Shown: piece after piece, positions 25,330-33,051 of the stretch
Layout: every line of letters starts with the position of its first letter
How positions within the stretch are numbered: the stretch's first letter is position 1
NCBI GenBank assembly: GCA_963798455.1
Contig: CAWCTD010000003.1
Span: 2,542,001-2,606,000 of the forward strand
Length of the DNA: 64,000 bases
Reading direction: 5' to 3'
Origin: CAWCTD01 sp963798455
Lineage (GTDB): Bacteria > Acidobacteriota > Terriglobia > Bryobacterales > Bryobacteraceae
Notes under the pieces: model-generated
What the model saw: the letters and a program-made list of their open reading frames with translations, nothing else
What the model was told of the DNA's origin: nothing
Database searches by the model: none
Made by a program: the position numbers and the translations under genes

Positions 25330-26184
25330 ATGCGCTTGATCACGTTTCAACGCTTGGGCGCCGCTCCGGAGCCGGGTGTCCTCGACAACGAGCAGGTGAC
25401 CGGCCTAGCGGGCGCCGGCTTCCCCGACATTCTTTCCGTCATCCGCGGAGGCGCCGAGGCCCTCGCGAAGGTGAGATCCTGGGTTTCCCAGAGGCCCGCT
25501 CGCGACAGCGTACCGCTTGCGAGCGTCAGGCTGATGGCGCCCATTTCGCGGCCGCCGAAGCTCATTTGCATCGGCCTGAACTACAGGGACCACGCCGCGG
25601 AGACCAACATGGCGATCCCCACCGTCCCGACCGTCTTCGCCAAGTTCTCCACCGCAATCATCGGGCCGGGGGACGACATCGTTCTGCCCAAAGCCTCCGC
25701 CAAGCCGGACTACGAAGCGGAGTTCGCTTTCGTCATCGGCAAGGGCGGACGCCACATCGCCGCCTCCGAATGGCGCGATCACGTTTTCGGCTACACCATT
25801 CTGAACGACGTAAGCGCGCGGGACTACCAGATGGCCACCTCGCAGTGGACCATGGGGAAGACATTCGACACCTTCGCCCCCATGGGCCCGTACCTGGTGA
25901 CGGCGGACGAAATCGCCGACCCGCACGCGCTGGACATCTCGCTAACCCTGAACGGGAAGGTGATGCAGAACTCGAACACGCGGAACCTGATCTTTCGCGT
26001 GCCCGACCTGGTGGCCTTCCTTTCCAGCGCGTTCACGCTGGAGCCGGGCGACGTGGTCTCGACCGGCACGCCCGGCGGCGTCGGTTTCGCGCGGAAGCCG
26101 CCTGTCTACCTCCAGCCGGGCGATGAAGTCGTCATTCGCGTCCAGGGTCTGGGAGAGCTCCGCAACCCGGTTGTAGGCGAGTAA
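25330..26184 (+). CDS. fumarylacetoacetate hydrolase (FAH) family protein
   Basis: The 284-aa protein has the FAH fold: a small N-terminal domain (MRLITFQRLGAAPEPGVLDN) and the catalytic beta-roll with KLICIGLNYRDHAAETNM, KFSTAIIGPGDDIVLP, DYEAEFAFVIGKGGRHI (metal-binding Glu/Asp), GYTILNDVSARDYQ, and the closing GDVVSTGTPGGVGFARKPP. Members hydrolyse or decarboxylate beta-diketo acids in aromatic or sugar catabolism. The substrate cannot be read from sequence. Confidence 0.9.
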   Translation: MRLITFQRLGAAPEPGVLDNEQVTGLAGAGFPDILSVIRGGAEALAKVRSWVSQRPARDSVPLASVRLMAPISRPPKLICIGLNYRDHAAETNMAIPTVPTVFAKFSTAIIGPGDDIVLPKASAKPDYEAEFAFVIGKGGRHIAASEWRDHVFGYTILNDVSARDYQMATSQWTMGKTFDTFAPMGPYLVTADEIADPHALDISLTLNGKVMQNSNTRNLIFRVPDLVAFLSSAFTLEPGDVVSTGTPGGVGFARKPPVYLQPGDEVVIRVQGLGELRNPVVGE

Positions 26185-26209
26185 ACTCAAGACAGACGCG
26201 AGAACCGTA

Positions 26210-26443
26210 ATGGCCAGCAAGCCACGGCGAAAGACCTTTTGGCTTCAAGTCGGAGAGTACACTTCGCTCGGCTTCATGCTCCCGGCCGCCACGCTCATCG
26301 GCTACGGCATCGGCTACGTGCTGGACCGGGCGCTGGGCACGACATTCCTGAAGATAGTGTTCCTGATACTGGGGATCGCGGCGGGCTTCCTGCAATTGGT
26401 CCGGCAAGTCTTGAAGGACACGCGCGGCCGTGACGACGGATGA
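26210..26443 (+). CDS. AtpZ/AtpI-type F-ATPase accessory membrane protein
   Basis: A 77-aa protein with two membrane helices: YTSLGFMLPAATLIGYGIGY and FLKIVFLILGIAAGFLQLVR. The first helix has the LGFxLPxxxLIGxxxGxxLD pattern of the AtpZ/AtpI-like proteins that lead F-type ATP synthase operons and have been linked to assembly or ion transport. It overlaps the next gene by 14 bases and is followed by atpB. Confidence 0.8.
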   Translation: MASKPRRKTFWLQVGEYTSLGFMLPAATLIGYGIGYVLDRALGTTFLKIVFLILGIAAGFLQLVRQVLKDTRGRDDG

Positions 26444-26813
26444 GGCATATTTCGACCGCGCTATCGGCCGCATCCGGACCTCCATGCTTTGGCTGAGCGC
26501 TGGAGGCGCCGCCGCCGTCCTGCTGCTGTATTCGTGGCGGCATGGCCTGGCGTTCCTGGCCGGGGCGCTGGCTTCGCTCGCCAACTTCCGCTGGCTGCAC
26601 CAGTTGGCGGCCTCGCTGGGGGCGGGCGCCCGCCGCCCGCGCAGGCGCGTGCTCCTGTTCCTGTTGTTCCGATACCTGCTGTTGGGCCTGTGTGGCTATG
26701 TTATAGTGAAGATCTTCGGATTGAACCTGGCGGCTGCGCTCTTGGGTTTATTCGTGGCCGTCGCCGCGGTCATTCTCGAGATCATCTACGAGCTTCTATA
26801 TGCCCGAGCATGA
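26430..26813 (+). CDS. ATP synthase subunit I-like membrane protein
   Basis: A 127-aa protein with about four membrane helices (SMLWLSAGGAAAVLLLYSW; GLAFLAGALASLANFRWLHQ; RVLLFLLFRYLLLGLCGYVI; NLAAALLGLFVAVAAVILEI). The order atpZ-like, this gene, atpB is that of F-ATPase operons, in which a subunit I-like protein helps assemble the c-ring. It overlaps atpB by 14 bases, again suggesting translational coupling. Confidence 0.75.
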   Translation: MTTDEAYFDRAIGRIRTSMLWLSAGGAAAVLLLYSWRHGLAFLAGALASLANFRWLHQLAASLGAGARRPRRRVLLFLLFRYLLLGLCGYVIVKIFGLNLAAALLGLFVAVAAVILEIIYELLYARA

Positions 26814-27537
26814 GCTGTGGGTTACAGCGCTGTTCAACAAGTACCTGGCTGGCGTAGCCAACTGGATCCTCTCGATGGCCGGGGTCGCCGTCGAGAACCA
26901 CGACAAGCCCTGGGCCAATTACATAGTCATGCAGTTCGTATTGGCGGCCGTCGTGGTCGTGATTTTCGCCATCCTCCGCCCGAAACTCTCCGTGGACCGG
27001 CCCGGCCGGATGCAGCACGTGTTCGAGATCGTGTACGAATTCATGGGCGGGCAGGCGGACGAAGTCGTCGGCAATCACGGCAGGAACTACGTCCACCTGT
27101 TCACCACCATCTTCCTGTTCGTCCTGTTCGGGAACCTGCTTGGCGTCATACCCTCGTTCGAGTCGCCGACCATGTTCGCCCCCGTGCCTCTGGGGGTGGC
27201 GCTGGTGACCTTCGCCTATTACAACCTGATGGGATTCAAGGCGCACGGCGTGGGCGGCTACCTGAAGCACTTCGCCGGCCCCATGCCGTTGATGGCGCCC
27301 CTGATGATTCCCATCGAGCTGATCAGCCACCTGGGCCGCCTGCTCTCGCTGACCGTTCGTCTCTACGCCAACATGTTCGCGGGCGAGCAGGTGACTATGG
27401 TGTTCATGGGGCTGGTGCCGCTGGTGGTTCCGGCGGCCTTCATGGGGCTGCACGTATTCGTGTCGTTCCTGCAGGCCTTTGTGTTCGCGCTGCTCACCAT
27501 GATTTATGTGTCCGGCGCGGTGTCGCAGGAGCACTGA
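26800..27537 (+). CDS. atpB: F-type ATP synthase subunit a
   Basis: The 245-aa protein has the subunit a layout: an N-terminal amphipathic part, VMQFVLAAVVVVIFAILRPK, FLFVLFGNLLGVIPSFESP, and the essential stator Arg in ELISHLGRLLSLTVRLYANM, ending FALLTMIYVSGAVSQEH. It forms the proton half-channels of Fo. The gene is complete, but its last 81 bases are part of an 88-bp direct repeat (27457-27544) whose second copy lies at 33661-33748. No atpE/atpF follows, because the island (or a rearrangement) is next. Confidence 0.95.
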   Translation: MPEHELWVTALFNKYLAGVANWILSMAGVAVENHDKPWANYIVMQFVLAAVVVVIFAILRPKLSVDRPGRMQHVFEIVYEFMGGQADEVVGNHGRNYVHLFTTIFLFVLFGNLLGVIPSFESPTMFAPVPLGVALVTFAYYNLMGFKAHGVGGYLKHFAGPMPLMAPLMIPIELISHLGRLLSLTVRLYANMFAGEQVTMVFMGLVPLVVPAAFMGLHVFVSFLQAFVFALLTMIYVSGAVSQEH

Positions 27538-27544
27538 GGCCGGC
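27457..27544 (+). repeat. left copy of an 88-bp direct repeat (attL-like) at the atpB 3' end
   Basis: The segment from TTCGTGTCGTTCCTGCAGGC to CACTGAGGCCGGC is repeated at 33661-33748 with 87 of 88 bases identical (G at 27528 versus C at 33732, Gln to His). It covers the last 27 codons of atpB and 7 bases beyond the stop. Integrating elements that target a 3' end carry such a duplicate to keep the gene intact. Confidence 0.9.
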
Positions 27545-28450
27545 GGCGGTGAGCGGGGAGGTCTGGGCCCGGTTTTCCGTGCCGGCGTGACCTTACCAAT
27601 CTGTTGATTACAGGAATCTTAGGTTGAAATTGGGTCCGTTTGGCAAAAATGTGTGTGCAGGCCCGCCCGAGCCCGGGCCGGAGCAGGGATATTCGGTTTT
27701 CAAAGATCGCCTGAGGGGTGGCCAGGGGCCGTCCTCGCCCTACGAGTAGCACGGGAGGGGCGGGTCCGAGGGCGGTCCGGGTGCGCAAGTGGGCTTCGGG
27801 CAAGGAGATATTCTCCGAGGGTGACGTGACCAGGATCGAGCACGGCATCCAGGAGCGGTCCACGATGCGGTCCCCGGGCCGACACGGGGGTACGGTTGCG
27901 GGCCGGTCGAACCTCTTAGATGAGGATTTCAGGAGAGGCTGGGCACCCGTGCGGGTGCGGCGTTTCCCTGCCATTTGACGTGACGGGGACATCACGGGAC
28001 TGATCCAGCCAAGCTTCCTCGAACGCCGGTTCGGGGGCCCGCGATGGGCAGATCTACGGGATGCAGACTCTGCGTCCAACTGGAGCGCGCGACCTTCATC
28101 GCGCATGTTGCGGTGCGATCCCCGGCTACCACAAAGAATTGATTTTGATACAGGTTTTCACCCTGGAATATACGCTGTGTCTTCAAGGGCGAGTTGCAAC
28201 CCAGGAAGTCGGGTTTTTGGTACGCCGGTCCGGAGCGGGTGTTTCCCCTCCGGAATCCAAAAACCTCGTCCCAACCCAGTGAGGAGGGGTCTGGGCAGGG
28301 TGCCTGGGACCCTGCCTGGTGACCATTAGAGGGGCTAGGAACCGGCTCTGACCCCTGGGCTAGGGGCTTACACCCCGAAACCCCCTTTCCCGCCCCAGGA
28401 TCGGGTTCGCCCGCCCTTTCAACGGTCGCAGTACAATCGGGGCTAAGACC
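27545..28450. other. 906-bp non-coding left part of the island
   Basis: No gene with coding character was found; an open frame at 27718-27978 is Arg/Gly/Pro-rich with no ribosome site. The right third holds two hairpins (28212-28265 and 28294-28316). At 28432-28437 a TACAAT box lies 13 bases before the start of the next gene. Confidence 0.5.
28212..28316 (+). other. two hairpins upstream of the reverse transcriptase cluster, possible structured RNA
   Basis: GGTTTTTGG (28212-28220) pairs with CCAAAAACC (28257-28265), with an inner stem CCGGAG (28230-28235) and CTCCGG (28248-28253). A second stem, GGCAGGGT (28294-28301) with ACCCTGCC (28309-28316), follows 28 bases later. Abi/UG-type reverse transcriptases often work with an upstream structured RNA, so this is a candidate template or cofactor RNA; a terminator or plain intergenic repeat is equally possible. 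Confidence 0.4.
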
Positions 28451-28822
28451 ATGTGGTGCGCCGCCCGTTACGGCTCCTATAGCGTCGCCTGTGCCCAAAG
28501 GAAAGATGGCTCACTGGACTCCGACACCCTGATGGTTCGTGCCCGACTCAGGGAACATCTGAGCCGCCTTCAGAAACGCCTGCCGTCTCTCGCTGCCTTC
28601 CCCATGCTAGCCACCCCCGAGCGTGACTACCCTTACCGCATCATTGTCCCCAAAGCCCTCTGGGCGACCTTGCTGTCCGACCTGGCCCTTGAGCAGAGCT
28701 GGTCGAACTTCAAGAGCGAAGTGGCGGCATTCCAGGGGGAAAGTGGGGAGGAGTACATCCACGCACTTCACGACCTATGGGCACGGATGGCACGCCTGAC
28801 GGGCGGTCAGTGGCAATCCTGA
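28451..28822 (+). CDS. small conserved protein of unknown function
   Basis: A 123-aa protein starting at ATG 28451. It opens MWCAARYGSYSVACAQRKDG, then TLMVRARLREHLSRLQKRLP, YPYRIIVPKALWATLLSDLA and WSNFKSEVAAFQGES, ending HALHDLWARMARL. This is a widespread short family (often opening MW...YGFFSV and TVRAR...L..L) without an assigned function. It is 84 bases upstream of the reverse transcriptase on the same strand and is the likely first gene of that transcript. Confidence 0.75.
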   Translation: MWCAARYGSYSVACAQRKDGSLDSDTLMVRARLREHLSRLQKRLPSLAAFPMLATPERDYPYRIIVPKALWATLLSDLALEQSWSNFKSEVAAFQGESGEEYIHALHDLWARMARLTGGQWQS

Positions 28823-28906
28823 GCATCGATGAGTGACTACGTACGCATTCGCTCCAGAGCGAGAAGAGAGTGATATCGTGGGGATTCGCAGCCTCGGGAG
28901 CTTCTT

Positions 28907-30487
28907 GTGCCCCTTCGTGACCTCCTTGCGCGTGGATATTTTCCAAAGGAACTTCCTCCTCCTTTTGTGACGTCGCCCTTCGCCTCGGTCGTAACGGACG
29001 CCCACGTCGCCCTGCCGCCGGGGTTCGAGCCCGACTTCGATCGCCGCGAACCCCTAAAGGCGATGCCGGTCAAGTACTCGCATGCCCGTGTCGGGCTTCT
29101 CAGACGCCCCCTGGAGATTCCCAACCCAGTCCTGCACTTCCTTCTTTGCGATGAGATCAGCAAGCATTGGGGGGCACTCCAGCCGCACCTGTGTGGCACT
29201 CCCTTGTCGGCCAGCCATCCGGTGCTGTCGCCCGCAGGCAGAGCCGTAGAAAGCGCTCGTCCACAGAGCGCCCGCCAGGAACTGGCTGCCCAAACAAGGC
29301 TCAACCAGAAGTACATCCTCAAGACTGACATCAGCAACTTCTACAACTCGATCTACACTCATTCCGTGCCTTGGGCGCTTCACACGAAGGCGGTCGCCAA
29401 GGCAAATCGTGGAATGCGCCTGCTGGGGAACCGTCTTGATTATCTTCTGCGTAATGGGCAAGATGGCCAGACAATAGGAGTCCCCATCGGCCCGGACACA
29501 TCGCTAATCATTGCAGAAATCTTGATGCAGACGTGCGACAAAGCTCTGCTGGCGGCGTTACCGAATGTCCGTGGCTATCGATTCATTGACGACTACGAGT
29601 TGGGCTTCCGGGATCGGACCGAGGCAGAACAGGCCTTCCACTATCTGGAGAAGGTTCTCTCCACGCAGGAATTGTCTCTGAATCCCAGGAAGACTGAGAT
29701 CCTAAGACTCCCATGCAACATTGATGCACCCTGGGTGGGTCCACTCCAGACCTTCACATTCAGGGCGACCCCGGCCGGCCAACGCGGCGACATAATTCGT
29801 TTCTTTGATCTCGCCTTCGAACTCCAGGCTCGATACGGCGACGAGGCTGTGCTGCAGTACGCAGTGGCTCGGCTTAGGTCACTGGACATACACCCCTCAA
29901 ATTGGGGTCTATTCCAGCGCCTCCTCCTGGACTGCGCAGCGCCGGAGCCAGCCGCACTGTCTTTTGTGCTTGAAGCAATCATCCGCCGCGCAAACGCCGG
30001 CGCCCAGCCAGCAGTCGATGACATCGAGGAGGTGGTCAACACCCTGATTAGCTGTCACTCCGAGCTCACGCACTCCAGCGAGGTTGCCTGGGCACTTTGG
30101 GCCTGCCTAGTCCTCGGCATCAGAGTTTCCAGGGAAGCAGTTGACGCAGTCTCCCATTGTGAGGATTCGGTCGTAGCATTGCTCGCTCTGCATTGCGAAG
30201 TGCGCGGCCTGCTCTCTGCGCCGCTGGACAAAGGTGTTTGGCTATGTTCGATGAACGCAGCCAGTCTCTACCAAGAACACTGGCTCATGTCCTACGAGGC
30301 CAACGTGAAAGGCTGGCTACCCTCTCAAGGAGGGGGTGACCATGTCCGGTGCGATGAGAACTTCCGGTTCCTGAAGTCAGCAGGCGTATCGTTCTATGAT
30401 GAGACACTCGCCGCTCCTCCCGCACCGGGTGCCCCCGCGGCCCTTCCGCATCCAATACCCGTGACCCCTGGCGCATATGATGCGTAG
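28907..30487 (+). CDS. Abi/UG-clade (DRT-like) reverse transcriptase, candidate anti-phage protein
   Basis: The frame has a stop at 28871-28873, so the GTG at 28907 (GGGAG six bases upstream) is the only good start. The 526-aa protein has a reverse transcriptase domain: motif A with Asp141 (ILKTDISNFYNSIYTHSVPW), motif B GQTIGVPIGPDTS (187-199), motif C YRFIDDYELGF with Asp228-Asp229, and motif D/E LNPRKTEILRLP. The residue before DD is Ile, not the Ala of retrons and group II introns. The 250-residue C-terminal part is alpha-helical without motifs, as in defence-associated (UG/Abi) enzymes. The exact UG class cannot be given. It lies in the atpB-bounded island. Confidence 0.85.
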   Translation: MPLRDLLARGYFPKELPPPFVTSPFASVVTDAHVALPPGFEPDFDRREPLKAMPVKYSHARVGLLRRPLEIPNPVLHFLLCDEISKHWGALQPHLCGTPLSASHPVLSPAGRAVESARPQSARQELAAQTRLNQKYILKTDISNFYNSIYTHSVPWALHTKAVAKANRGMRLLGNRLDYLLRNGQDGQTIGVPIGPDTSLIIAEILMQTCDKALLAALPNVRGYRFIDDYELGFRDRTEAEQAFHYLEKVLSTQELSLNPRKTEILRLPCNIDAPWVGPLQTFTFRATPAGQRGDIIRFFDLAFELQARYGDEAVLQYAVARLRSLDIHPSNWGLFQRLLLDCAAPEPAALSFVLEAIIRRANAGAQPAVDDIEEVVNTLISCHSELTHSSEVAWALWACLVLGIRVSREAVDAVSHCEDSVVALLALHCEVRGLLSAPLDKGVWLCSMNAASLYQEHWLMSYEANVKGWLPSQGGGDHVRCDENFRFLKSAGVSFYDETLAAPPAPGAPAALPHPIPVTPGAYDA

Positions 30488-30650
30488 AGCCACTATCCCT
30501 GCGCAGGACAGCGTGCGAGAACCAGACCAGGCCCGCCAGGGAAATCCGTTCACGTGGCTCTCCCGGACCACTACCGGATCTGGACCACTACGTGCCAGAT
30601 CTGAGCCAGATCGCTCGCACGCAACTCCTTTGTTTCCCGTCATAGTGCTT

Positions 30651-30718
30651 GCACCTGATTGTCGTACTCTTCCATGGCATGGAAGAGGTCGTGAGTTCGA
30701 CCCCTACCAGGTCCGCCA
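30651..30718 (+). other. tRNA-Ala(GGC) remnant lacking the D-arm
   Basis: GCACCTG (30651-30657) can pair with the acceptor strand CAGGTCC except at position 2. After only 9 bases comes an anticodon arm CTTCC-ATGGCAT-GGAAG with anticodon GGC, variable bases AGGTC, a T-arm with TTCGACC, the acceptor strand and G-CCA ending at 30718. The D-arm is missing and the T-stem has an A-C mismatch, so it cannot be a working tRNA. tRNA 3' halves are typical attachment cores. Confidence 0.6.
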
Positions 30719-30935
30719 CCTCTTCTCAACCACGGAGGCTCATCGGGGGGCCGTGCCGCTGAACCACATCCGGACCGCTTGCTTTGCCGAGCTGACGTCC
30801 CCGGGCCCACTGTGGGGCTGTACCAAGTCAATGCCCAGGTGCCCGCGGGTGCAGTCCCGGACATGTACGAGAATCGACAGCCATGCCCTTGAGCCGAGTC
30901 CCGAGAGGGTCTGTGCAACCCCGCCCGGCGACGAT

Positions 30936-30966
30936 TGGAGGCGCCTGAGGAGTCGAACCCGACGCG
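30936..30966 (-). other. tRNA-Cys-like 3' end remnant
   Basis: Read on the minus strand: CGCGTCGGGTTCGACTCCTC then AGGCGCCTCCA, that is a degenerate T-arm, an acceptor strand GGCGCCT, discriminator C and the CA of a CCA-like end. No 5' half is present. It resembles the 3' end of bacterial tRNA-Cys genes. Short, so only moderately supported. Confidence 0.35.
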
Positions 30967-31035
30967 GTACTGAAAGAACGACAACCGGCGCGTCTCTCTC
31001 AGTCCGTGATGCGACCGCCCCGTTCCAAAGATTCA

Positions 31036-31063
31036 TTGCGACTCCCGGGGAAACTCGTACAAT
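31036..31063 (+). promoter_or_regulatory. promoter of the ParA-HEPN gene pair
   Basis: TTGCGA at 31036-31041, 16 bases, then TACAAT at 31058-31063. The ATG at 31078 is only 14 bases downstream, so the leader is very short or absent. The stretch from TACAAT to the start (GGGGTTAAAAC before ATG) resembles the one before the gene at 28451 (GGGGCTAAGACC before ATG), suggesting the two island transcripts share control. Confidence 0.45.
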
Positions 31064-31077
31064 GGTGGGGTTAAAAC

Positions 31078-32115
31078 ATGGCCACTCTAATTTCACTGTT
31101 CAACCACAAAGGTGGGGTCAGCAAGACAACCACGACCTTCAATCTCGGGTGGGCGCTTGCCGACAGAGGCCACCGCGTACTGATGGTGGACACCGATCCG
31201 CAGTGCAACCTAACTGGAATGGTTTTGGCCTTTAACGGATCTGAAGACTTCGCCAAGTTCTACTCCGACCACCCCAATGCCAACATCGTGGCCGCTGTCC
31301 GGCCGGCCTTCGTGGGCAGTCCTGAGGCACTCAAGGCAGCCGACGTGTCACCCAGCCAAAAGGAGGATCTTCTCCTTCTGGCAGGTCACTTGGACATTGC
31401 ATTGTTCGAACCTGAGCTTTCGATGGCTCACAAAGTCATGTCTGCCCTGCCCATACTGCAGAACCTGCCTGGTGCAATGGGGCACCTCATCCGCTTGACG
31501 GCTGACGAACACCGCTGCGACGTAGTGTTGATAGACATGAGCCCCAGCATCGGCGCGCTGAACCAGAATCTCCTTATGCAGAGTGACTACTTCATCGTGC
31601 CGACGAGCCCAGACTACTTTTGCCTCTTGGCCATTGATTCCCTTGCCAAGACCCTGCCGCGCTGGGCCGCTAACGCGGCTGACATCAGAATTCAACAAGC
31701 GGGGCTTCCCTACCGGATTCCTCACAGCAATCCCCGCTTCCTGGGGATGATTTCCCAGAAGTATAGACCACGCTCTGGAAAACCCGCCGCCGCCTTTCAG
31801 GAGTGGATTACCCAGATAGTTCGCCGGGTTGATGATGTCCTAATTCCCGCGCTCAGAAAGAGCGATATGACACTTGGGCCAGAACGGATGGTGGAGGCTG
31901 TGCCCGAGCCACCCCATGTTGAACTCGCACAGATTGCCGACTTCAACAGCCTCATCGCCCGCTCACAGGAGTGCTCCTCGGCTGTTTTTGCGCTCACAGA
32001 TGAACAGTTGAAAGCCGGCGGAGCCATTCTGGAGAACTTCATCGACTCACGGGATCGTTTCAGAAAAACGTTCGCAGAACTGGCACAGAAAGTTGAGCTG
32101 CTGGCTTTGGGCTAG
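31078..32115 (+). CDS. ParA-family (AAA_31) ATPase
   Basis: The 345-aa protein has the deviant Walker A FNHKGGVSKTTTTFNLGWAL (residues about 8-27; signature Lys in KGG), the VLMVDTDPQCNLTG switch, and the DVVLIDMSPSIGALNQNLLM Walker B segment, as in ParA/Soj proteins. The C-terminal third is longer than in chromosomal ParA and has no match I recognise. No parB or parS is next to it; instead the HEPN-like gene starts 3 bases after the stop. In this setting a role as sensor or antitoxin-like partner is more likely than partition, but this is inference. Confidence 0.85.
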   Translation: MATLISLFNHKGGVSKTTTTFNLGWALADRGHRVLMVDTDPQCNLTGMVLAFNGSEDFAKFYSDHPNANIVAAVRPAFVGSPEALKAADVSPSQKEDLLLLAGHLDIALFEPELSMAHKVMSALPILQNLPGAMGHLIRLTADEHRCDVVLIDMSPSIGALNQNLLMQSDYFIVPTSPDYFCLLAIDSLAKTLPRWAANAADIRIQQAGLPYRIPHSNPRFLGMISQKYRPRSGKPAAAFQEWITQIVRRVDDVLIPALRKSDMTLGPERMVEAVPEPPHVELAQIADFNSLIARSQECSSAVFALTDEQLKAGGAILENFIDSRDRFRKTFAELAQKVELLALG

Positions 32116-32118
32116 GAG

Positions 32119-33051
32119 ATGGCAAGTACGGTAGATATAGTGGCCACTCTGGTGTGGCCCATTCGCCCCAACGTCACAGATTTCACTCACACACTGACCT
32201 TGGATGGAAGAGCGTTTAGGCTTGAGTTCTCATTTCCTGCCATCTACCGCGTCACTGGGGATCTCTCACTTGCAGGCATCGGGTGGTCACGTCTGACCGT
32301 CTCTTGGGAGCAACCCTTCGACGGCTCTGTCGATGAGATGGCAGAATGGGCGCGTGACCCGCTGAATGCGCAGAAGCTGCTCGAATGCGCAGAACGGGCC
32401 CAGAATGCGCTCATCGATCTGGCCAAGGACCGCGGGCCCACGGACTTTAACCTTGAGTGCATTCGCCACTTCGGTCCCATTGAGTGGCCTATCTATTCGA
32501 TGGCCGTGGGAGGGGCTGAGGTTTTTCTGCGCATCGGCTCGGCTACGGCTGCCCAATTCCGCTCCTTCCGTTCGGAGATGTTGCCTAGCGGCACCGTTCC
32601 GTCAATTGTGCCCTTCGAGAGAAGAACTTGGCGTCGGGCGTACGATCTTGCCCAGTCAGGTTATCCGACGGAGGCATCGTTACTTGCGGCTGCTGTGCTA
32701 GACAGTGCGGTTCAGAAGTTCCTCCTGTCCACAATGAAATCTCGGGGTGTCGACACGGAGTCTGCGAAGGAACTCCTCCGTAACACAATGACAAAGCGCT
32801 TGACCACGTTCTTGGACTCGGTACTGAAGCTAGCAACGGGCCGGTCTCTCAAGGAGGACCATCCCGATCTGTTCGCCCGGGTCAAGAAAATGAACCTGAA
32901 CAGAAACGATGCTATCCACAACGGGAAGGAACTTGGCAGGAGCGCTGCAATGGAGAGCCTCAACGTCTGCCGTGAGGTGCTCCGGTATCTGAAGGGCATC
33001 AAGGCCACGTCCGTTGAGGTTCCACATCCGACGAGCGGTCGAATGTTGTAG
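32119..33051 (+). CDS. protein with C-terminal HEPN-like domain (R-x4-H), candidate RNase effector
   Basis: ATG 32119 lies 3 bases after the ParA stop, with TAGGAG overlapping it. The 310-aa protein has an N-terminal beta-rich part (about 1-160) of unknown fold and a C-terminal helical domain (about 170-295). In the latter, NLNRNDAIHNGKEL contains Arg262-Asn-x3-His267, the R-x4-6-H signature of HEPN ribonucleases, on the expected last helix. The tight coupling to ParA suggests an effector plus ATPase pair. DUF4145-like HEPN domains without toxicity also exist, so activity is not proven. Confidence 0.65.
   Translation: MASTVDIVATLVWPIRPNVTDFTHTLTLDGRAFRLEFSFPAIYRVTGDLSLAGIGWSRLTVSWEQPFDGSVDEMAEWARDPLNAQKLLECAERAQNALIDLAKDRGPTDFNLECIRHFGPIEWPIYSMAVGGAEVFLRIGSATAAQFRSFRSEMLPSGTVPSIVPFERRTWRRAYDLAQSGYPTEASLLAAAVLDSAVQKFLLSTMKSRGVDTESAKELLRNTMTKRLTTFLDSVLKLATGRSLKEDHPDLFARVKKMNLNRNDAIHNGKELGRSAAMESLNVCREVLRYLKGIKATSVEVPHPTSGRML

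Larger units (their letters stand above)
30488..31057. other. intergenic stretch with tRNA 3'-end remnants, no gene seen
   Basis: Between the reverse transcriptase and the ParA gene no frame has coding character. The stretch contains a tRNA-Ala(GGC)-like remnant at 30651-30718 and, on the minus strand, a tRNA-Cys-like 3' end at 30936-30966, both ending in CCA. They are described separately. This composition points to repeated integration rather than gene decay. Confidence 0.5.

Noticed and set aside
27718..27978. Open frame at the left part of the island as a gene
   Set aside because: Arg/Gly/Pro-rich, no ribosome site, no recognisable pattern; neighbouring sequence is non-coding in all frames.
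28907..30487. Reverse transcriptase as a retron or group II intron protein
   Set aside because: The active site is FIDDY, not the A-D-D form of retrons and introns; there is no maturase or endonuclease domain, and no msr/msd-like or intron domain V/VI structure was seen.
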